Positions 59,689-64,000 of a DNA stretch of 64,000 nucleotides are shown here, one piece after another. Position numbers and translations under genes: made by a program. Below the pieces are notes generated by a model. It saw only the letters and a list, made by a program, of their open reading frames with translations. It was not told the DNA's origin and did no database searches. The stretch comes from Amblyomma americanum (lineage: Eukaryota; Arthropoda; Arachnida; Ixodida; Ixodidae). Location of the stretch: the NCBI RefSeq assembly GCF_052857255.1, contig NC_135504.1, forward strand, positions 138,583,121-138,647,120, in the 5' to 3' direction. Numbering within the stretch: the stretch's first letter is position 1; each line of letters opens with the position of its first letter.

Positions 59689-60291
59689 GATTTTGTGATG
59701 TTGGTGTGATGACCGATTTTGTGATGTGGATGTGATGTCTGATTTTGTGATGTGGATGTGAGGCCCGATTTTGTGATGTGGATGTGAGGCCCGATTTTGT
59801 GATGTGGATGTGAGGGTCGATTTTGTGATGCGGATGTGGTGTCTGATTTTGTGATGTGGATGTGATGTCCCATTTTGTGATGTTGATGTGATGTCAGATT
59901 TTGTGATGTGGATGTGAGGTCCTATTTCCTGATGTGGTTGAGATGTCTGATTTCCTGAGGTGTATGTGATGTCCGATTTCCTGATGTGGATGTGAGGTCC
60001 GATTTCCTGATGTGGATGTGAGGTCCGGTTTCTGGTGTGGATGTGATGTCCGATTTTGTGATGTGGATGTGATGTGATTTTCTGATGTGGTTGTGATGTC
60101 CGGTTTCCTGATGTGGATGTGATGTCCGATTTCTTGATGTGGTTGTGATGTCCGATTTCCTAATGTGGACTCACATATGATTTTGTCCGATTTCCTGATG
60201 TGGATGTATGCTTCGATTTTGTGGCGTGGATGTGATGTCTTATTTTGCGATGTGGATGTGATGTAAAATTTTGCGATGTGGATGTGTTATA
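59689..60291 (+). repeat. 26-bp minisatellite, about 23 copies
   Basis: The unit is GATTTTGTGATGTGGATGTG + ATGTCC with variants GATTTCCTGATGTGG... and GAGGTCC or GAGGCCC. The register holds at 26 bases for most copies; indels occur near 60170-60200. Two unit types are grouped: TTTTGTGATG units dominate on the left and right, TTTCCTGATG units in the middle. Confidence 0.93.
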
Positions 60292-60435
60292 AGCACATAA
60301 CGGTAGTACTCGTGCGGATCTGTATCATTAATCAACAGTAAAGTACTCCGTGAATGCATTCATTAATTAATGCCGCAGAGTACATTGATATGAGTTTTGA
60401 GAATTTATTTTAAAACGGTAACATATATCGTTACA
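60292..60435. other. AT-rich spacer
   Basis: Nothing recognised. Confidence 0.5.
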
Positions 60436-60647
60436 AACTGTCCACGATGTCATTTGATTTCTCGGGAGACCATGGAGGAAAGGCTGTATCTAATCTGTTG
60501 TCCCGACACTCCAGGAAACTTGGAGCATGTGTACCCTGAAAAAATAAAAGCAAAACCAAGTGTAGAGCAGTTCTAGCATGCACAAGCTCTGAATTCAGTT
60601 TCAAGGAATCAGGACAATAAAGGTTTTTCACTCACTCACTCACTCAT
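60436..60647 (+). repeat. 3' end of an RNase H-type LINE (+)
   Basis: A short frame reads RLYLICCPDTPGNLEHVYPE, like the C-terminal Cys/His motif of I/R1-like LINEs. It is followed by GGACAATAAAGGTTTTTCAC and (TCAC)n (60627-60646). The element at 29726-35383 ends AAGTTTTTCACACACACAC, so the two ends are alike. A 5'-truncated fragment about 210 bp long. Confidence 0.6.
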
Positions 60648-61749
60648 TTTACTGCCATTACCATTTCACCCATTTAAGAGGAGCACAAAGAAACATTGAA
60701 ACCTGACTGGTTAATGAGTGGAAGAAGCAAATGTGCATTTCACATGCCATTACCACCTAATCCATTTACCACAAGGAAACATACAAACCTAACTGAATAT
60801 TACGAAGACACAATCGTCATCGTATTGCATGCGCCACAGCCGAGAGTTTTAAAGTTCCGATTATCACAAACTTTTCCAAAATGCAGCACGATACCCTGCA
60901 GGTTATAACATTTCGGGTGCTTTCTTTTAGCCACTTAATCTCTGACTAAAAAAAGAGAAAAAATGGAGAACCTAATGTATGCAAAGAAATCTTACAATGT
61001 ATCAATTACTTACATTCTTTAAATTTACTTCTTTGTGAGATGACAGTAACATTCCCCAGTACACATTTTCGTCATTGAAGTGTAAACTCTGAGCTTCCCT
61101 TAAGACTGCTCAGCAATGCTCCGACCGCAGAGGCCACTATGCTGAACGTTTTGTGGTAGTTGGTGCAGTTTATTATTCATTCTTTCAATTTTCTCTGCCT
61201 CCAGGCGCAATAGTAATTTAAGCTTAGTAATCCGATGTTCTCACTAGCCGCGGATGGCGGGAAGAAATAACGGTTGAACTACTTTTAAGCTGCAGTCGGC
61301 CGCTGGCAAAGAGGTGGGTCAGTCTGGAACTGCTTCCGGCAACGGTGAAAACGAGCTTTGCCGGCAGAATCATTGCCACAAAAAAACTGCAGGAAAGCTG
61401 TTCTTATGGCATCCTGAGTAGACAATGAGAAGGCGAATTTCGGCCCGGAATTTCAGCTGGCCGCCAGCAGAACATTCTATCTTTCCTGAACGCATGCTCT
61501 TGAAGAGTTATAAATATTTCTTTTGTCTGTATTACATGTTAGCTCGAACTTTTGCTAACTTTACAACATTGTTAACCTCATCCGCCCACTTAATTTTCTG
61601 CCGCCCCGTGGTACGCTTTTCTTCCTTAGGAATCCAAGAATTTAGCAGGCGTCAAGTGGATGCAGCTAGCATAGGACCGGGTTAATTGGTGGAATATGGG
61701 AGAGGCTTTCGCCGTGGAGTGGGTATAGTCCCGCTGATGACGATGATAT
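60648..61749. other. Unassigned sequence left of Gypsy-C
   Basis: AT-rich; no coding region or repeat recognised. Confidence 0.5.
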
Positions 61750-61928
61750 TGTCACGACTGAAGTCACAGGGAAGGTACACGTTGCCGAGGACCAGTAAAT
61801 AAGGTCGGCTTGCCGTTCCGATCACAGAGGCACAGAGACAAGCACCAGCGCGCCGCTCGTGCCCACAACAACCGCTTCGTCGTCGTCGGCACCAAACAAG
61901 GCTGTCGCGCGGCGCTAGACACGTGGCA
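61750..61928 (-). repeat. Gypsy-C 3' LTR (short, 179 bp)
   Basis: Plus-strand TGTCACGACTG ... GACACGTGGCA; on the minus strand it starts TGCCACGTGTC and ends CAGTCGTGACA, so it has the TG...CA ends of an LTR. It lies directly downstream of a purine tract and the integrase end. The 5' LTR would be beyond 64000, so I cannot compare. Confidence 0.65.
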
Positions 61929-61947
61929 TTATTCCCCCCCGTGAAAG
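61929..61947 (-). promoter_or_regulatory. Gypsy-C polypurine tract
   Basis: Minus strand CTTTCACGGGGGGGAATAA abuts the LTR start TGCCAC. The run of G with A is the expected purine primer for plus-strand synthesis. Confidence 0.6.
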
Positions 61948-62095
61948 AAAACATCGTCCCGATGACAAGGTGAGAGGAAGAAAAAAAAATGAGGTGAACT
62001 GTACAATAACGCAAGGTTTCACTTGCAGGAAGCGCTCAGTAGCGCGAAAAGTATGGCTTTAAGCGCACCACATGCACAATTTCAGGCCGCTGGCG
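61948..62095 (-). other. Gypsy-C 3' untranslated stretch
   Basis: Non-coding sequence between the pol stop and the polypurine tract. Confidence 0.6.
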
Positions 62096-64000
62096 TCAAA
62101 CACTGACGGTCACAGTTCCATCTGGAATGACTTCGTAATTAACGTTGTTTAAGCGGCGCAGGACTTTATAGGGTCCGAAATAGCGGTGGAGTTGTTTCTC
62201 GCTCAAGCCTTTGTGGCGCACGGGGGTCCACACCCACACTTGGTCCCCTGGTTCGTAGTGGACTTCCCTGTGCCGGAGGTTATAGTGGCGAGCGTCGGTG
62301 GCATGCTGCTCCTTGATGTGCAGGCGGGCCAGCTGACGGGCTTGCTCGGCCTGTTCTGCGAAATGGGCGGCATCGGGTTCGACCGCTTCTTCCCCGCACG
62401 GGAGCATCGCGTCCAACATCGTGCGGGCCTCTCTGCCATATACGAGACGGAACGGCGTAAACTTCGTGGTTTCCTGCGGCGCCGTATTGTAGGCGATGGT
62501 GACATACGGCAGGATATCGTCCCACATTTTATGTTCGACGTCGATGTACATTGAGATCATGTCCGCCAAAGTTTCGTTTAGTCGTTCCGTTAATCCATTT
62601 GTCTGAGGGTGATACGCTGTTGTTGTGCGATGCTCGGTATGGCTGACAGTTAAGGTGTCCCGCAGTAGCCGAGCTGTAAACGCCTTTCCTCGGTCAGTAA
62701 TGATGGTCGACGGTGCACCGTGTCTGAGCACAATGTCGTTCATAAAGAATCGAGCAACTTCGCCGGCAGTACCTCGGGCAAGGGCCTTCGTTTCGGCGTA
62801 GCGTGTTAAGTAGTCTGTGGCGACTACGATCCACTTGTGTCCGTTCGAGGATAAAGGAAATGGGCCTAAAAGGTCCATGCCCACTTGCTCGAAGGGTGTG
62901 AGGGGTGGTTCAATAGATTGTAACATACCGGATGGCTTGAGCGTGGGTTGTTTTCGCCGCTGGCATTGTCGACAAGTCTGTACGTAACGTCTAACGCTCG
63001 GAGAAAGATGTGGCCAGTAATAGTTCTGCCGGACTCGGTTTAGGGTGCGTGTAAAGCCAAGATGCCCTGAAGTTGGTTCGTCGTGGCAGGCCAGGAGGAT
63101 TTCGTGCCTTAGATCAGCCGGTATGACTAGCAGGTATGTTTTCTCACTCGACGTAGAATTCTTCTTATAAAGCACCCCATTGCGGAGGCAATACGACGAC
63201 AACCCCCGAGCAAGATACCGGGGTATTGTAGGATGCCCACCTTCAAGATGGTCAATAATCAGTCGCAGCTCGTCGTCGGCACGCTGTTTGGAGGCGAGAT
63301 CGGACGTAGTGACTGCTCCGAGGAAGCTATCGTCGTCGGTGGCATCTGACAAAGGAGGGCCGACGGGTGCGCGGGACAGGCTATCAGCATCGGTGTGCTT
63401 CCGGCCAGACTTATAAATAACATCGTAATCGAACTCCTGCAGGCGCAATGCCCAACGTGCGAAGCGGCCACAAGGATCCTTTAAGTTTTTCAGCCAACAC
63501 AAGGAGTGATGGTCAGTGATGACACGAAACGGTCGGCCATAAAGGTACGGGCGGAAGTTGGCAGCGGCCCATACTACCGCCAAACATTCTTTTTCAGTGG
63601 TGGAATAGTTGCACTCAGCACGGGAAAGTGCACGGCTGGCGTAGGCAATTACTTTCTCGACCCCGTCTTGGTGCTGAACTAGAACGGCACCAAGGCCGAC
63701 GTTGCTCGCATCCGTGTGTAACTCTGTGTCGGCATCATCGTCGAAATGTGCCAGGATCGGGGGTGACTGGAGCCGGCGTCGTAACTCGTCGAAAGCCATC
63801 TGCTGCTCGGCGCCCCAGGAAAATGATGCGTCATCTCGAGTTAGGAGAGTCCGAGGGCTGGCCATCTGTGCAAAGTGTTTGATAAAGCGACGATAATAGG
63901 AGCACAGCCCCAAAAACCGTCGGACTGCTTTTTTGTGGGCGGGGACGGGAAAGGCAGCAATGGCAGCAAGTTTCTCAGGGTCAGCTCGGATGCCATCAGC
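62096..64000 (-). CDS. Gypsy-C pol: RT end, RNase H, integrase (runs off the window)
   Basis: The frame is open from the right edge of the window to 62096, so the start lies outside. Order: RT C-terminal end (AVRRFLGLCSYYRRFIKHFA), RNase H ([59 protein letters not shown]), integrase zinc domain (HDEPTSGHLGFTRTLNRVRQ, CRQCQRRK: H-H-C-C), catalytic core (VGMDLLGPF, first Asp; TIITDRGKAF, second Asp; AYHPQTNGLTERLNETLAD, Glu), and a C-terminal GPY/F module (HRYFGPYKVLRRLNNVNYEV). About 630 codons with no lesion and all D,D-35-E residues present. This is the best-preserved LTR element here and may be young. I chose no start, because the frame continues beyond 64000. Confidence 0.95.
   Translation of the reverse strand, partial: ADGIRADPEKLAAIAAFPVPAHKKAVRRFLGLCSYYRRFIKHFAQMASPRTLLTRDDASFSWGAEQQMAFDELRRRLQSPPILAHFDDDADTELHTDASNVGLGAVLVQHQDGVEKVIAYASRALSRAECNYSTTEKECLAVVWAAANFRPYLYGRPFRVITDHHSLCWLKNLKDPCGRFARWALRLQEFDYDVIYKSGRKHTDADSLSRAPVGPPLSDATDDDSFLGAVTTSDLASKQRADDELRLIIDHLEGGHPTIPRYLARGLSSYCLRNGVLYKKNSTSSEKTYLLVIPADLRHEILLACHDEPTSGHLGFTRTLNRVRQNYYWPHLSPSVRRYVQTCRQCQRRKQPTLKPSGMLQSIEPPLTPFEQVGMDLLGPFPLSSNGHKWIVVATDYLTRYAETKALARGTAGEVARFFMNDIVLRHGAPSTIITDRGKAFTARLLRDTLTVSHTEHRTTTAYHPQTNGLTERLNETLADMISMYIDVEHKMWDDILPYVTIAYNTAPQETTKFTPFRLVYGREARTMLDAMLPCGEEAVEPDAAHFAEQAEQARQLARLHIKEQHATDARHYNLRHREVHYEPGDQVWVWTPVRHKGLSEKQLHRYFGPYKVLRRLNNVNYEVIPDGTVTVSV

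Noticed and set aside
59406..59873. 155-codon minus-strand frame rich in HPHHKIG repeats
   Set aside because: It is a translation of the 26-bp minisatellite; 26 is not a multiple of 3, so the reading phase drifts. Not a protein.
59689..60291. CRISPR-like array
   Set aside because: Units are contiguous with no unique spacers, and the genome is eukaryotic; it is a minisatellite.

Overview
The window looks like intergenic or gene-poor chromatin from a hard tick (Ixodidae). Evidence: at least eight copies or fragments of a tRNA-derived SINE that I recognise as the ixodid 'Ruka'-type family; several clades of LINE (RNase H-bearing I/R1-like, CR1/L2-like); Penelope-like element (PLE) debris; and Gypsy LTR elements with tick-like gag. 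There is no operon structure and no bacterial signal. Only one likely host gene is visible: a leucine-rich-repeat (LRR) ORF of 640 codons on the minus strand at 27110-29032. Its stop codon lies inside a good splice-donor motif, so it may be one large exon.

Layout. 1-6435: mostly unassigned sequence with a cluster of SINE fragments (2095-2375, 4542-5563), including a perfect 100-bp inverted repeat, plus a second, less familiar repeat family that shares the SINE 3' tail. 6440-10865: decayed RNase H LINE carrying a small PLE-like insertion with a 13-bp target-site duplication (TSD). 13164-17203: decayed CR1/L2-type LINE with a 2A-like motif in ORF1, flanked on both sides by GTTAC/GTAAC-rich DNA. 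19600-23200: PLE-type hairpin insertion, three TA microsatellites, a Gypsy integrase remnant and an LTR- or promoter-like segment. 24049-25135: PLE whose reverse transcriptase (RT) and GIY-YIG halves are in opposite orientation. 27110-29032: LRR gene. 29726-35383: nearly full-length RNase H LINE (minus) bounded by a perfect 12-bp TSD. 39452-47777: I-like LINE interrupted by an internally deleted Gypsy element with both LTRs and a 5-bp TSD. 48040-51746: second copy of the same LINE, itself carrying four insertions. 51912-53524: SINE, and a SINE nested in a SINE. 53535-55440: third LINE copy. 55620-59335: Gypsy gag-pol, broken, running into a 26-bp minisatellite. 61750-64000: Gypsy element with an apparently uninterrupted pol frame running off the right edge.

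The most useful thing here is the nesting record. The most interesting recurring structure is a set of short insertions (146, 267 and 866 bp) with perfect 12-13 bp TSDs, a shared GGGCTAGTTGGT-like end and long internal inverted arms. I interpret them as PLE terminal fragments made by inversion during insertion. Nothing here is a cellular operon or defence system. Everything was read by eye: family assignments rest on motifs, not on database searches.
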